A stretch of 64,000 nt of DNA from Antilocapra americana (GCA_007570785.1 ML660203.1:6754638-6818637); one strand, 5' to 3'; numbered from the stretch's first letter, positions 22,725 through 34,260 are shown. Made by a program: numbers and translations. Notes: generated by a model not told the origin, from the letters alone.

Positions 22725-23116
22725 CAAATGACCCAGCAATTCCACTCCTCAGTATCTACTCAGGAGAGAATGAAAACATATGACTAGAAAAAGACTTGCA
22801 CGAGCATGTTCATAGCGCCCCAATCTTGAAACAGTTTGTCAACAGGAAGAATGGACAAAGACATCCATACGATGGCCTACGACAACAAGGGCGGCTCCCA
22901 GACATTGTGCTGAGGGAAAGCTTTGCCCTGAAGAGAAGACATTGTCTGAGGCCGTGGATACAAGGTTCCAGATGAGGTTACTGGATGGTGAACAACTCAG
23001 AACAATAGGTAACTTTATGAGGTGGGGGAAGGGATCTGACTGGAAAAGGGCATGAGGGAACTTTCCAGTGCGGTGGTAAAGTCCTGTACCTTGATAAGAG
23101 TATAAGGAAGGAAAGA
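22725..23116 (+). mobile_element. Old L1 3' end, segment 1
   Basis: 'aaatgacccagcaattccac', then 'aagacatccatacgatggcc' and 'ctgtaccttgataagagtat' are typical of old L1 3' regions. A SINE interrupts it. Confidence 0.7.
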
Positions 23117-23321
23117 AGTGTCAGTCGCTCAGTGGTGTCCAACCCTTTGTGACCCCATGCATTGTAGCCCACCAGGTTCCTCTGTCCATGGGATTTCCCA
23201 CCAAGAACACTGGAGTGGGTTGCTATTTCCTTCTCCAGGGGAACTTCTTGACCCAGGGATTGAATCTGGTCTCCCACATCACAGGCAGATTCTTTACCAC
23301 GTGAGTCACCAGGGAAGCCCT
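23117..23321 (-). mobile_element. Bov-A2 SINE inserted in L1
   Basis: The plus strand reads 'tcagtcgctcagtggtgtcc', 'actggagtgggttgctattt' and 'gtgagtcaccagggaagccc'. Confidence 0.9.
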
Positions 23322-23425
23322 GACAGAGTACGTATTTGCTCAAATCCATCAAATGCCGCATTCAAGATTTGGGGCGTTTCACTCTATGCAATTTTATTAA
23401 AAAACAAACAAAACAAATACCTTAA
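23322..23425 (+). mobile_element. Old L1 3' end, segment 2
   Basis: 'gtatttgctcaaatccatca' and 'ttggggcgtttcactctatg' are the end of the L1, followed by an AAAC-rich tail. Confidence 0.65.
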
Positions 23426-23589
23426 CTCTAGGTTACTGATACTCATACTGAAGAGCTAAGCATGAACTGTACTGATGTCTGCAATTTACTTCATGCATCA
23501 AAAAGTCAAATGGATGGACAAGGGAGAGATGGACAGACACATGACAAAGTGAATACAGTAAAACGTAAACTGTGCAATCCAGGCGGTGG

Positions 23590-23665
23590 GGACATGAGCA
23601 TTTGCTGTATCGTTCTTTCAACTTTTCTGTATACTTGAAAATTTTCTTTAGGAAATGTTGGGAGA
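23590..23665 (+). mobile_element. Old L1 3' remnant
   Basis: 'caacttttctgtatacttga' followed by 'aaattttctttaggaaatgt' resembles the end of old L1 3' UTRs. Confidence 0.5.
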
Positions 23666-24899
23666 AAGGAGGCAAGAAAAAAAGAGAGACGTGAACTTGG
23701 AATATATTATAAATGATGAGATCCCTAAAGGCCATTATTCCAAAAAGTGGCCTTTTAATATGTCTGTTGTTTGAGATTTTGAATGCATTTTCCATTGACA
23801 CAGGCCCACTGAAACCCATTTAACCTGAAATATGACCAAAATTAATTCAGTATTCTCATTTTCCAGTTGCAGTGAGATTCTACAAAGTGTCTAAGCATCT
23901 ACTGAGTGCAAAGTAATATGACAGGTGTTGCTTTTTAAAAATTTACTTCCACTTTCCCATGGGATTTCTTTCCTGCCTTTCAGGCTTCCAGTAGCACTAC
24001 AGATTTAAGAAAGTGTTTAGGTGCTAGCTTAACTAATTTACAGACTTGCATCTGTGGGAAAATGGGCCTTAAAGCAAGAAAGGGATATATGTATGCCCAA
24101 GAAATGCTTCTTTCTACTATACATTCTCACTACATATTCTCCAAGGACTCAGAGTGGAAAAAAACAAAACAAACCAAACAAAACCCCAAGGATGTGGCAT
24201 CTAACACTCCCACTCAGGGCTTAAGCTGAAAGCATGAAGCTCCCCAAGTCTCACGTTCATCTATCAGGGAAGGTCCACATCTCAGATGAGCTGAAGGAGA
24301 GGGCCATGAAGCTCTAAGTGCCTGTCATGTGCGTAAGCAACTGTCTCTTTGGAAATGACTCGGTCTGTCGTTTCCTATGGCTCCTACAAGGTGCTCTGTC
24401 AGTGGACCACCCCTATCACTCCAGCAGCCGCAGTGTGCTCTGAGGAAGGCGGCTGGCTCTGGGGAGCACCATGAAGGATGAGCTGGGCACTTACGGCCTC
24501 AGATCTCTGAAGCAGCCTGGACAAGCTCTGCCCAAGACAGATGCTCTGTACCAAGCAGCAGCAACCTGATAGGTTCAGACTGCCAGCTGCCTACCCGATT
24601 TCTCCTCTTATTTCGTACTAATAGAACCTGTATTTATTTGGTAATATGCCCAGCTTAAAGAAAGCAACAACAAACCAACCACTGCTTCCCTTACAGACTG
24701 TGTGACTAACTTTGGGTTAAGACTTAAGGTGAACTAGTATTTGCGACTTCCAGGAGGGGACATGTCCCCTTCCGCCTGTTCCCTCCTCTTTTTGCTTTCC
24801 TGTAGTATGGAATACATAGCAACCAGAACTCTAGGAACCATCTGAGACCAGGAGGCAATCTTGGAAACAGAGCCAGGCATTTTATAAAAAAAGGAGTTT

Positions 24900-25085
24900 G
24901 GGGCACATGAACAAGCTAACAACCCCGGCCCTGTGATTAGGGAATATAAAGACAGAAGGCAGCTGGGCTCCAGACGGCTCTGTGAGGGTACAGCCCAGTC
25001 CCGCTGACCTCTAGGCTGACTTTACGTGAGAGAAATAAAGCTCCATGTGTTCTGCAACTGCAGTTCCTAACTGATACACTAGTTC
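24900..25085 (+). mobile_element. MLT1-like LTR remnant (ERVL-MaLR)
   Basis: 'gtgagagaaataaagctcca' and the closing 'tcctaactgatacac' resemble the 3' end of an MLT1-type LTR. The 5' side is too diverged to bound. Confidence 0.45.
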
Positions 25086-26520
25086 TTTTCCAGGAAGCCC
25101 AAAGAGAGACTGCATTCTGGATTTACCCCAAGAAAGCTGAGTGGACAGTCTCATTCATTTTTGGAACCAGCCATACAAGCCAGTGGGGAAAGTCCTAGAA
25201 CAAGGAGTAATTTCTGGTAAAAAGGTACATTCCCTTTTTTCCCTTCACTGTCTTGAAGAACCTCCTTAAGACACTTTCCTATTACATTCTGAAGAACCTG
25301 GCTGGCAGGACTGATACAACATTTTTTTTTAATTAAAAAAATTAACCCTCATCCATATAAGGGCAGAAATCAATGCCTGGAGTTTCAGCACCTGTTTTTT
25401 CTGCATTCCCACCAATGCTCACAGAAGCAGCACTCTAACCTGGCAGTATTCTGAACTGTTATGAGATGGCTCAGATGCGTCGTTTCTGACTCATAAACCT
25501 GAGTGCTTTGCTGATCCCGCTTGATGAAGCCATCTGAACGTCCGGGGTGGCTGGTTAGAGTTTCCTTTCCTTTAGCATATCACTTAGAAGTATTTCATCT
25601 AAATTAAATGGACTCTGTGGCCAAGAAGCTCTTCCAGGGTTAAAAGGGTAAATTATAGAGTTACCACTCCTCTCCCCACCCACGCCCCATCAAAAAACCT
25701 TTAGATCCAAAAATGAGAGAATCTCTGTGAATATTTGTGCTGTGATTTTTTTTAAAAGTCCTTTTCAATGGTCAGCTTACTATATTCTCAGATAAGCCTA
25801 GAAAGTTAGGTGAGCATGGAAGAACCCTGTCACAGCATGGACTTGGGTACACACAAGCGTGAGCACAAATGCTAGAATTCTCTCCCACTGTCCCCTTCCT
25901 TCATCAGTGGTTTCTTCCCTATCCCAATTTTCCACTTTCTAATATCAACCTGCCCTGGTGCAGGAGAGCTGATCATCACAGCCCCAAAGCAAGGGAGGTG
26001 TTTTCACACTCCTCTCAGAGCCATCCCTGGATGCCTGCTTTAGATCAGAAATTCAGTTTAGAAAAAAAAAAAAAAAGGACCTGTGTTCAGGGCCTTCAGG
26101 GAATGATCTAAACCTACCTCTGTACTACTTTCATTTTATTCACTAGTCCTGCCTTTGCACTCTTCAAACAGCCACCGGCTCCTCCTCCCATTCTTCCCAC
26201 ATTTTAGCAGCAGAGTCCTCCTTTAAGCTGCTGCAGCCTCACCAACCGTCGGGCTGCACACACTCTACCTCCAGACTCCAGGGCTTCAGCTGATTGCCAC
26301 AGAAACCAGAAAAAACCTGCTCACAGACCCAAGGTGGCCTTATGTTCATTTTCTTGAAGTCTGACTTCTTAACCCTTCTTCCATAAGCCAGTAATACAGC
26401 AGTGAATGTACAGAAGGAATTTCAGAGCTGCACTAACACAGCTCTTTCATTTCCAGTGTGAGACTAACGAACTGAACCATTCTGCAATCTTACACAGACA
26501 AAAACCACTGGGAAAACATG

Positions 26521-26699
26521 CAGTCATCTCTGCGAACCATATTCTAACAGGTATTAGACTCAACATAGGGAGTTGATAAAGGAAACCTACTAACCCTAAA
26601 AAACAGTGCCATTTGTGAAGACTGATTGCATGTTGTTTTACTAATAAGGTATAATCAACAATTGGCAGATATATGGAGTACTTTGCCATCATCGTTTTC
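26521..26699 (+). repeat. Inverted repeat, left arm (179 bp, perfect)
   Basis: Its reverse complement is identical to 27383-27561 along all 179 bases, with mismatch beginning exactly at 26520 and 26700. This arm sits in otherwise unique sequence, so it is probably the source copy. Confidence 0.95.
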
Positions 26700-26747
26700 T
26701 CAGAAACTAATTTTTCCAGATACTCAGTGCAACCATTTTGCTGGTGG

Positions 26748-26862
26748 TGGTTTAGTTGCTAAGTCATGTCCTACTTGAGACCCCATGGACTATAGCCCGC
26801 CAGGCTTCTCTGTCCATGGGATTCTCCAGGCCGAGAATACTGGAGTGGGTTGCCATTGTTGG
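26748..26862 (-). mobile_element. Bov-tA SINE fragment
   Basis: The plus strand reads 'gaccccatggactatagccc' and 'actggagtgggttgccattg'. The head-proximal half is missing. Confidence 0.85.
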
Positions 26863-26865
26863 ACA

Positions 26866-26928
26866 AATAACTAAAGGCCTGAAAGATTTACATCCCAAAG
26901 AACTAAGGGCCTGAAAGATTTGCGTCCC
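26866..26928. repeat. 32-bp imperfect tandem duplication
   Basis: 'aactaaaggcctgaaagatt' (26868) and 'aactaagggcctgaaagatt' (26901) are successive copies, each followed by a similar 'tacatccc'/'tgcgtccc'. Confidence 0.75.
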
Positions 26929-26937
26929 TTTCTAATG

Positions 26938-27056
26938 GATTGTTTTTTTGGGGCCAGGCAGTTTGTAGGTTCTCAGTTCCCCAGCCAGAGATTGAACCTG
27001 GGCCACGGCCCTGAAAGCCTGGAGCCGTAGCCATTGCGGCAGGAGGGAACTCCCCA
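26938..27056 (-). mobile_element. CHR SINE, head region
   Basis: The reverse complement starts 'ggggagttccctcctgccgc' and includes 'caggttcaatctctggctgg', the tRNA-like part. The tail half is absent. Confidence 0.7.
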
Positions 27057-27084
27057 ATGAGCCTTTCGTACAAGGAAAAAAACA

Positions 27085-27258
27085 CGTTTATTAGTGTCAC
27101 ATGCCTCGTTACTGCGCTAGGTGCCTCACATACGCTTTCTTACTTCATGTTCATAACCATACTTGGAATGAATTATTCTGATGAGAAAATCAGGCTGAGA
27201 GAGATTATATGTCCTATTCAAGTTCTCAGAGATAGTAAGAACCAGTGACTGATCAGAC
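27085..27258 (+). mobile_element. MIR SINE
   Basis: It has 'ttactgcgctaggtgcctca' and 'gatgagaaaatcaggctgag', with 'tcaagttctcagagatagta' as a worn tail. Confidence 0.7.
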
Positions 27259-27382
27259 CAGGTGTTTTTTTTTCCCCACTACTCCTAATCTGCCTTTTTA
27301 GTGGTGAATTTCCTAGCACCCAAATTTCTGAGGTACTTCTTAGCAAACTGAGTTGTCTGAAATAAGCAGCAAGCCCATTTTG

Positions 27383-27561
27383 GAAAACGATGATGGCAAA
27401 GTACTCCATATATCTGCCAATTGTTGATTATACCTTATTAGTAAAACAACATGCAATCAGTCTTCACAAATGGCACTGTTTTTTAGGGTTAGTAGGTTTC
27501 CTTTATCAACTCCCTATGTTGAGTCTAATACCTGTTAGAATATGGTTCGCAGAGATGACTG
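27383..27561 (-). repeat. Inverted repeat, right arm, fused to BovB
   Basis: It is an exact reverse-complement copy of 26521-26699. Its right end runs directly into the BovB body, with CTG (27559-27561) shared by both sources, that is, 3-bp microhomology at the junction. Confidence 0.95.
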
Positions 27562-27895
27562 TATATTGTCACCCTGCTTATTTAACTTATATGCAGAGTA
27601 CATCATGAGAAATGCTGGGCTGGAAGAAGCACAAGCTGGAATCAAGATTTCCGGGAGAAATATCAATAACCTCAGATATGCAGATGACACCACCCTTATG
27701 GCAGAAAGTGAAGAGGAACTAAAAAGCCTCTTGCTGAAAGTGAAAGAGGAGAGTCAAAAAGTTGGCTTAAGGTTCAATATTCAGAAAACTAAGATCATGG
27801 CATCTGGTCCCATCACTTCATGGGAAATAGATGGGGAAACAGTGGAAAAAGTGTCAGACTATTTTTTTCGGCTCCAAAATCACTGCAGATGGTGA
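27542..27895 (+). pseudogene. BovB ORF2 reverse-transcriptase fragment
   Basis: The reading frame contains YADD at 27677-27688 followed by DTTLMAESEEELKSLL. It lacks the upstream RT motifs. Its apparent start lies in the inverted-repeat arm, so the ORF is a fusion by chance. Confidence 0.85.
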
Positions 27896-28114
27896 TTGCA
27901 GCCATGAAATCAAAAGACGCCTACTCCTTGGAAGGAAAGTTATGGCCAGGAGAAGGGGAAGACAGAGGATGAGATGGCTGGATGGCATCACTGACTCGAT
28001 GGACATGGGTTTGGGTGGACTCCGGGAGTTGGTGATGGACAGGGAGGCCTGGTGTGCTGCGGTTCATGGGGTCACAAAGAGTCGGACACGACTGAGCGAC
28101 TGAACTGAACTGAA
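27559..28114 (+). mobile_element. BovB LINE, 5' truncated with internal deletion
   Basis: It starts at 'ctgtatattgtcaccctgct' and ends in ACTGA repeats. A deletion near 27948 joins 'gaaagttatggcc' directly to 'aggagaaggggaagacag', removing several hundred bases present in the copy at 14903. Confidence 0.93.
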
Positions 28115-28737
28115 TGCCAGTGTCCCTTTGCTTTACACAAAGCAGAAGGCTTCTGGGAAAAAAACTGACTTCAAAGTAATTTCTGTGAAGCAAATCCTAC
28201 TTGTTTACCACTACAGAACCCAAGATGTATTCCTAAGGAAAGAATCCCCCAGGCTGCTTCATCATAAATACTTGGTAAAGGAGAATGATGGGCAGCCTTG
28301 GCAGATGCTGGGCACGGCTGCAGATTAACAGCGGCGTGTCCTTGCCAGATCTCCTGGCAGGCTGGCTTTGTGCTCCTCCTGCTCAATGAGACATTCCCAC
28401 CAGGACCACAGGGAGTCTACCTGTACCTGGAGAGCCTCTGACCTCACTCTGGTGGCTCCTGGAAACTGTGTGTAAGAGAGTAGGACACACGCTGGCGGGG
28501 GGATTGGAAAACAGATTTTCTTCTCCAGCTTGGCATGAATAAGCACAGTAATCATCAGAAAGGCACGCTTCCTTTCTGGGACTCAGTTTCCCAACTGTCT
28601 ACTGAACAGTTCTCTGAGCTCTTGACATCTCTAACATTCTTCCCTCTTTGTCGGGGGTTCTCAATAGAAGGGTGGGGTGGGAGGAAGATTCTATTGTCTG
28701 AGGTATTTTGCAGGTTTTCTGTGGGTGTTTCTCCAAA

Positions 28738-28858
28738 GAAAAAATGGCAACCCATTTCAGTATTCTTGCCCGGAAAATCCGAATGACAGAGGAGCCTGGC
28801 AGGCTATAGTTCATGGGGTTACAATGAGTCGGAAACAACTGAGAGACTAAATAACAAA
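28738..28858 (+). mobile_element. Bov-tA SINE, 3' part
   Basis: 'aaaatggcaacccatttcag', 'gacagaggagcctggcaggc' and 'ggaaacaactgagagactaa' are present. The 5' half is missing. Confidence 0.88.
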
Positions 28859-29199
28859 AGACTGGGGCAGGGGGAAGGTCCTACTGGCATTTAATGGGAA
28901 GAAGCCAGGGATGCTGCTGAACAACGTACAGTGCCAGGACACCCCTCCTCCAGCCCTAGGCAACAGTTATCTGGTCCAAAGTGGTAAGAGTGCCAAAGCT
29001 GAAAAACCCTGATATTAGCTACTTCTGTCTTCTAATGGTTATGAGGCTGAACTATCAACAAATATTAATTCAAGGCTCTAATTCATATAAGTTATTAATT
29101 TTGTAAATTAAAAATTCCATATCTGAGGTAAAATTACATGATATCTAGAGTTGCCTTAAAACAGTCCAGGGAAAAAAAAGGGGTGTGGGGGGGAATTGA

Positions 29200-29325
29200 A
29201 ATAATTTGGCAAAATGTTAATCACTGAAGTTGGGTGATGGGTACATGTATGTGTTTGGTGTATAATTTTCTCTACCTTTCTATACTTTGGAGAACTTCCA
29301 TGAAAAACAGTATTTTATTCTTCTG
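29200..29325 (+). mobile_element. Old L1 3' remnant
   Basis: 'gttgggtgatgggtacatgt' and 'tctacctttctatactttgg' match old L1 3' UTR wording. Confidence 0.55.
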
Positions 29326-29503
29326 GTTGAATCTACTTAGAGGGATATAAAAAAATAAAAAGGATCCACTCCCTCCACCACCTGCCAACACACACACAAA
29401 GCATAAGGCACGGTCCTTGACCTAGCAGAGCTCACAGCTGAGTGGAAACAAGCCAGCCAAAAATCTCCACACACAAGGCATGCTATTTGGGAGCATAAGA
29501 AAG

Positions 29504-29720
29504 AAGTGAAAAGTGAAGTGAAAGTGAAAGTCGCTCAGTCGCATCCGACTCTTTGCGATCCCTTGGACTATACAGTCCATGGAATTCTCCAGGCCAGAAT
29601 ACTGGAGTGGGTAGCCCTTCCCTTCTCCAGGGGGGATCTTCCCAACCCAGGGATCAAACCCAGGTCTCCAGCACTGCAGGCAGATCCTTTACTGTCTGAG
29701 GCACCGGAGAAGCCTGAAGA
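29504..29720 (-). mobile_element. Bov-A2 SINE with 12-bp duplication
   Basis: The plus strand starts 'gaagtgaaagtgaaagtcgc'. The flanks are identical 12-mers, AGCATAAGAAAG at 29492-29503 and 29721-29732, showing retrotransposition. Confidence 0.95.
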
Positions 29721-29885
29721 AGCATAAGAAAGGGACCACTCTAAAAACAGAAGTTTTTTCTGTTTCCTCTAAAGCCAGGAAAGGCATCAAGAAGGAAGCA
29801 AGATGGGAGGAAAGTCCAGAGAAAAACTAGTCAGTCTTACAGAGATGGGAGTAAAGAAGTGTCTCAGTCAAGGAAAGCAAGAGGT

Positions 29886-30113
29886 GCCGGTGCATGTGCA
29901 TACGCCAAGTTGCTTCAGTTGTGTCCAACTCTCTGCAACTCTATGGGCTGTAGCCCGCCAGCCTCCTCTGTCCAGGGATTCTCCAGGCAAGAATACTGGA
30001 GTGGGTTGCCATGCCCTCCTCCAGGGGATTTTCCCGACCCAGGGTTCAAACCCATATCTCCTAGTCTCCTGCACTGGCAGGCAGGTTCTTTACCACCAGC
30101 ACCACCTGGGACA
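29886..30113 (-). mobile_element. Bov-tA SINE
   Basis: The plus strand has 'agttgcttcagttgtgtcca', 'gagtgggttgccatgccctc' and 'accagcaccacctggga'. Confidence 0.92.
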
Positions 30114-31029
30114 TGGAGGAACTGCACTAGCTCAGGCTAAAGGCAGGTAATTTCAAGAGGGAGACAGTAAGAGAAGCCCAAACTGACAGGTCTTTTCTAG
30201 CATACTAAGAAGTCTAGATGCCTCCCTTGACCTATATTAAGAAGCTCGTGAAAGATTGAGCAGCAGAGTCACATGATCATATTTTAAAGGAACTCGAGGC
30301 AGTTCATCTGTGTGTTTCAAGACTCTGGAAGAAGCAAAAGGGACTGGAGAGAGGTGAGAATTCCAGTAGTGAGTCAGGGAAGAAAAATGGTGCAACCATC
30401 TGAGAAAGGAACTAAAAGGAATGAGGGTTAGTGGGGACGATAGGAATGACAAGAAGATTAAATTCAAGAGATAATTTATGATTATAACTGATGTCATCAA
30501 AAGAACTCCAAAGTAGAGATCAGAAAAGTTTGCCAATGGAGACCAAAATTGGGATTATCAGAGAATATACAAAAGGACTTAAAAAAAATCAAATGAATTT
30601 AATAGATTTATAGATGATGGCTAAGGAAGAGGCTAAAGCTCCTTCCTTTCTCAGTTTTTGAAGATTTTAGGCGTATACAATAGATATGCTACTGTAGCTG
30701 GGAGTGTCTGCCAGGATGGTGTAGGAGAATGCTGCCCTGGTCCAGCTGTCTTGGTCACCCCTACTGGCCTTGATAAATATAGTCAGCAGTCTGGCCACTA
30801 AGCTTAGTCTCTAATCACAACGCTGGAATTCTTGCCTTTTCCAGAGTTCCATCAAATTCTTGGTTGCGATTCTATATGCCATTCTCCCTGGCTAAGAATT
30901 CTTCTCTTTCTTGTTCATTTTGGACATTTCTACTCACTTCAATCTTTCTAGTCCCCTAAAAGAAGATTTCCACGTGGACTGGAAGCCTGTTTCTTCCTTT
31001 AGTGACTCCATCTGCAACCTGTACCCAGC

Positions 31030-31180
31030 TCCTTTATAACCTTCAAAGTATTCATCATTTGCATGTTGCCTGGAAGGTGAGCTGCCTCCGGGGCACATGT
31101 GTTCCCAGGATCTAACACCCTGTCTGGTACTATCAGGTATTCAACAAATAATGGCTAAAGAACTGTACAGTGAATGAGCT
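31030..31180 (+). mobile_element. L2 LINE 3' fragment
   Basis: It reads 'tcctttataaccttcaaagt' and 'gatctaacaccctgtctggt', followed by a 'ttcaacaaataatggctaaa' ending. Confidence 0.5.
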
Positions 31181-31772
31181 CATGAAGAGGTCAATGGAGG
31201 ATTCTTTTGGGCCACCTTACAAAGGTTTTCATAGAATTCCTAAGTGACTCCTAGCTTTGGGCAAATACCTCAAGATGATCTCCTAAGTTACCAAGCTATA
31301 CTCACATGTGATTAAGCTCATTTTAAAGCTTAATCCTGAGCTTATTACTTTTGACATGTCTTCTGTAGCCTGGAACTTTTGACAGAAATAAGATAGGTTG
31401 GGAATACATGTTTCCAGAAGTACATCTTAAGCAAAGGCCATGTTGGAAGGAAAGGCAAGAGGGCTAACATTTGTTAAGCACCTACTATAAGCCACAATGA
31501 ATCCGAGAGGCAGATAACTTAGTGAGCTCACTGGGCAGGATGTCGGTCACATGTCACGAGTGTTCTAGTGTTTTGGAGCAAGTCTCTGAGTTTCTGCTGT
31601 GTGGTTTTGTTGTGAAGCAAGCTTGCTTGATTTTGGAGTTAAGCAAACCTGCTTTCTTGAGTGATCATGACAAGGATCTTCCATACTTCTTTCTCTACTT
31701 ACAATCCCCTAGTGTGATTAACTAATCAATCACCTACTTTGTCCCTTTACTCTGTCCCTATCAGTGTTACAG

Positions 31773-31970
31773 GGCTTCCCTGGTGGCTCAGATGGTACAG
31801 AATCCGCCTGCAGTGTTGGAGACCTGGGTTTGATCCCTGGGTTGGGAAGATCCCCTGGAGAAGGGAATGGCTACCACTCCAGTATTCTGGCCTGGAGAAT
31901 TCCATGGACTGTACACTCAATGGGGTTGCAAAGAGTTGGACATGACTGAGCGACTTTCACTTTCACTTTC
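31773..31970 (+). mobile_element. Bov-A2 SINE, first of a pair
   Basis: It starts 'ggcttccctggtggctcaga' and ends in 'cactttcactttc'. The left duplication ATCAGTGTTACAG (31760-31772) has its partner only after the second SINE, so the two elements share one pair of flanks. Confidence 0.93.
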
Positions 31971-32000
31971 GGAACGGAGAGATAATACATTTCTGATATT

Positions 32001-32213
32001 AGGGATTTCCTGGTGGCTCAGATGGTAGAGTCTGCCTGCAATGTGGGAGACCCAGGTTTGATCCTTGGGTCAGGAAGATCCCCTGGAGAAGGAAATGGCA
32101 ACCCACTCCAGTAGTCTTGCCTGGAAAATCCCTTGGATGGAGAGGCCTGGCAGGCTACAGTCCATGGGTCACAAAAAGTCGGACACGACTAAGCAACATC
32201 ACTTTTCACTTTC
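32001..32213 (+). mobile_element. Bov-A2 SINE, second of a pair
   Basis: It reads 'tagggatttcctggtggctc' through 'cacttttcactttc'. The right duplication ATCAGTGTTATAG lies at 32214-32226. About 30 bp of unrelated sequence separates it from the first SINE. Confidence 0.93.
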
Positions 32214-32216
32214 ATC

Positions 32217-32393
32217 AGTGTTATAGACCCCTGCTCCTCAAAGTGTGGTCAGAGGTCCATGAACAGCACCACCACCACCTGGGAGTGGTTATAAATACCC
32301 AATGTGAGGCCTCACCCACACCTACTGAAGCAGACTGTGTTTTTAAAAGATCCCCAGGTAATCTGTCTGCAATATAAACACTGAGAAGCACTG
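32217..32393 (+). mobile_element. MER5A-like DNA transposon (hAT-Charlie)
   Basis: 'ctcaaagtgtggtcagaggt', 'cacctactgaagcagactgt' and an end 'gagaagcactg' fit MER5A with short inverted ends. Confidence 0.75.
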
Positions 32394-32889
32394 TTGTAGA
32401 TGCAGTATATCTGGGATCAGTGAAATTAATTAATGTGCCTAAAGTTACTGTGATATTGTGATTTGTAATAAGAATTATTATATTTGGTCTTTGTCCCAGT
32501 TTCTGGCAAAGAACTCCTAAAATCCTTTGAATTTCCTAAGTGATGAAAGTCATAACAGTGTCTCTTATTATGTTAATATTATGTTGCTAGGAGAACCAAC
32601 CAAGATATTAGAGTGGTTACAGGGTTTGAACTTTCAGTCCCAACACCAGACCTGGGAGGGGAGAGGGGCTATAGATTTAATCAATCACAAACGCCAATGA
32701 TTTAATCAATCACACTTTGGTAATAATGGCTCCATAAAACCCTAAAGGATGGGGTTTGGAGAGCTTTCCAGGTGCTGAGAGTGGTGTGCCCTGAGAGGGC
32801 ATGGAAGCTACGTGCCCTTTCCCCACACTTTTCCTTATTTACATCTTATGTTTGGCTGTTCCTGAGTTAACATCTTTTTATAATATACC

Positions 32890-33095
32890 AGTGTGCGTGT
32901 GTGCCAAGTCGCCTCAGTCATGTCTGACTCTGTGGACCTATGGACTGTAGCCTGCCAGGCTGCTCTGTCCACGGGATTCTCCAGGTAAGAATACTGGAGT
33001 GGGTTGCCATGCCCTCCTCTAGGGGATCTTCCTGACCTAGGGATCAGACCTGCATGGCAGATAGGTTCTTTACCACTAGTACCACCTGGGAAGCC
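32890..33095 (-). mobile_element. Bov-tA SINE
   Basis: It has 'gtgtgccaagtcgcctcagt' through 'accacctgggaagccc'. The similar flanks 'aatataccag' (32882) and 'aatatacag' (33097) suggest a worn duplication. Confidence 0.92.
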
Positions 33096-33404
33096 CAATA
33101 TACAGGTAAGTAAAATGTTCCATTGAGTTCTGTGAGCTGTTCTAGCAAATTAATTGAACCCAGGGAATAGGTCTTGGAAACTTCTGATTTATAACTAATT
33201 GGTCAGAAGTACGGGTAACAACCTGGACTTTAGAATGGTGTCCTAAGGGAATGGGGTGGTCTTGTGGGACAAAGCCCTCAACCTGTGGAAATCTGCTATT
33301 GTCTCCAGAGCTGCAGAGTCAGAACGGTAGTGGATTCTAAGACAGCCTGCTGGTGTTCCAGAACTACTTGTTGGTATGAGGAAACCATCCCCACCTCTGC
33401 CTTG

Positions 33405-33492
33405 GAAACTGAGTCTCAACGCACCTAGTTTAGTTACACAGCTGGGATTTGAACTCATGCCTGCATGTTCTATAAGCTTTCCCCCATACACT
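33405..33492 (+). mobile_element. MIR SINE, 3' part
   Basis: It contains 'ggaaactgagtctcaacgca' and 'ttacacagctgggatttgaa' followed by 'ctcatgcctgcatgttc'. Confidence 0.7.
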
Positions 33493-33879
33493 AGTATTAA
33501 GAACTATGCCAAGCTTACAACTTAGAAAACCACATCTAACTTACTAGAATATACATAGAAAAAAACCTTAGTATAACAAGATTCATCGTTTCAGAAATTT
33601 AGGTTGACATTATAAAAAAAAGTTCACATCCCACTTTACAGAAATGCTCCCCCTCCCACCACTCACCTCCTACTTAATACAAAAAAACTTTGCCCTGCCC
33701 TGCCAGTATTATAAATTTTCCTATTTATTTCTAGAAATAACTAAGGTTGCTTTGATGATTAAAAGTCATTTAACTCTTGGCTTTCAGATGTCTCCTCGAG
33801 AGACTTAAAGCACAGGATCACGAACACGGGCTTTGGGTTCTAGCAGACGTTCATTAAACTGTGCATGATTTGAGAAGGT

Positions 33880-34260
33880 ACTTCACTTCTTGGGGGCTGT
33901 TTCCTCAGCAATAAACCAGGCTAATGATACGACACATGGAGCGGATGGCAGCAATAATGACATCATGGATAAGCTGGAACACAGCAAACGCTTAATAAAT
34001 GCGAGGCACCATCGCAGCCATCATCGTCCATGGTAACCTCAGACTGGCTGGTACATCATCAGGAGAATCAGCCTGCTAACGAGGCAAGCAAACATTGCCA
34101 TTCCACAAGTTTGTCAGCCAGCAGGCATGCTTAACAGAGACATGATTTATTAGTAATCAATACATTTAAGAAAGTTGTAGGCATATTTTTAGTGATTATC
34201 AAAATGATACGCTTAATTTATTTTATGGTAACCCTGCAGCAAATATGGAATAAATTAACC
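33880..34260. other. Candidate conserved non-coding element
   Basis: This long unique AT-rich stretch has several homeodomain-type cores ('tattagtaatcaatac', 'gtgattatcaaaatgatac', 'cttaatttatttta') and a CRE-like 'aatgacatcatgg'. It holds no recognised repeat. Enhancer function is a guess from composition. Confidence 0.3.
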
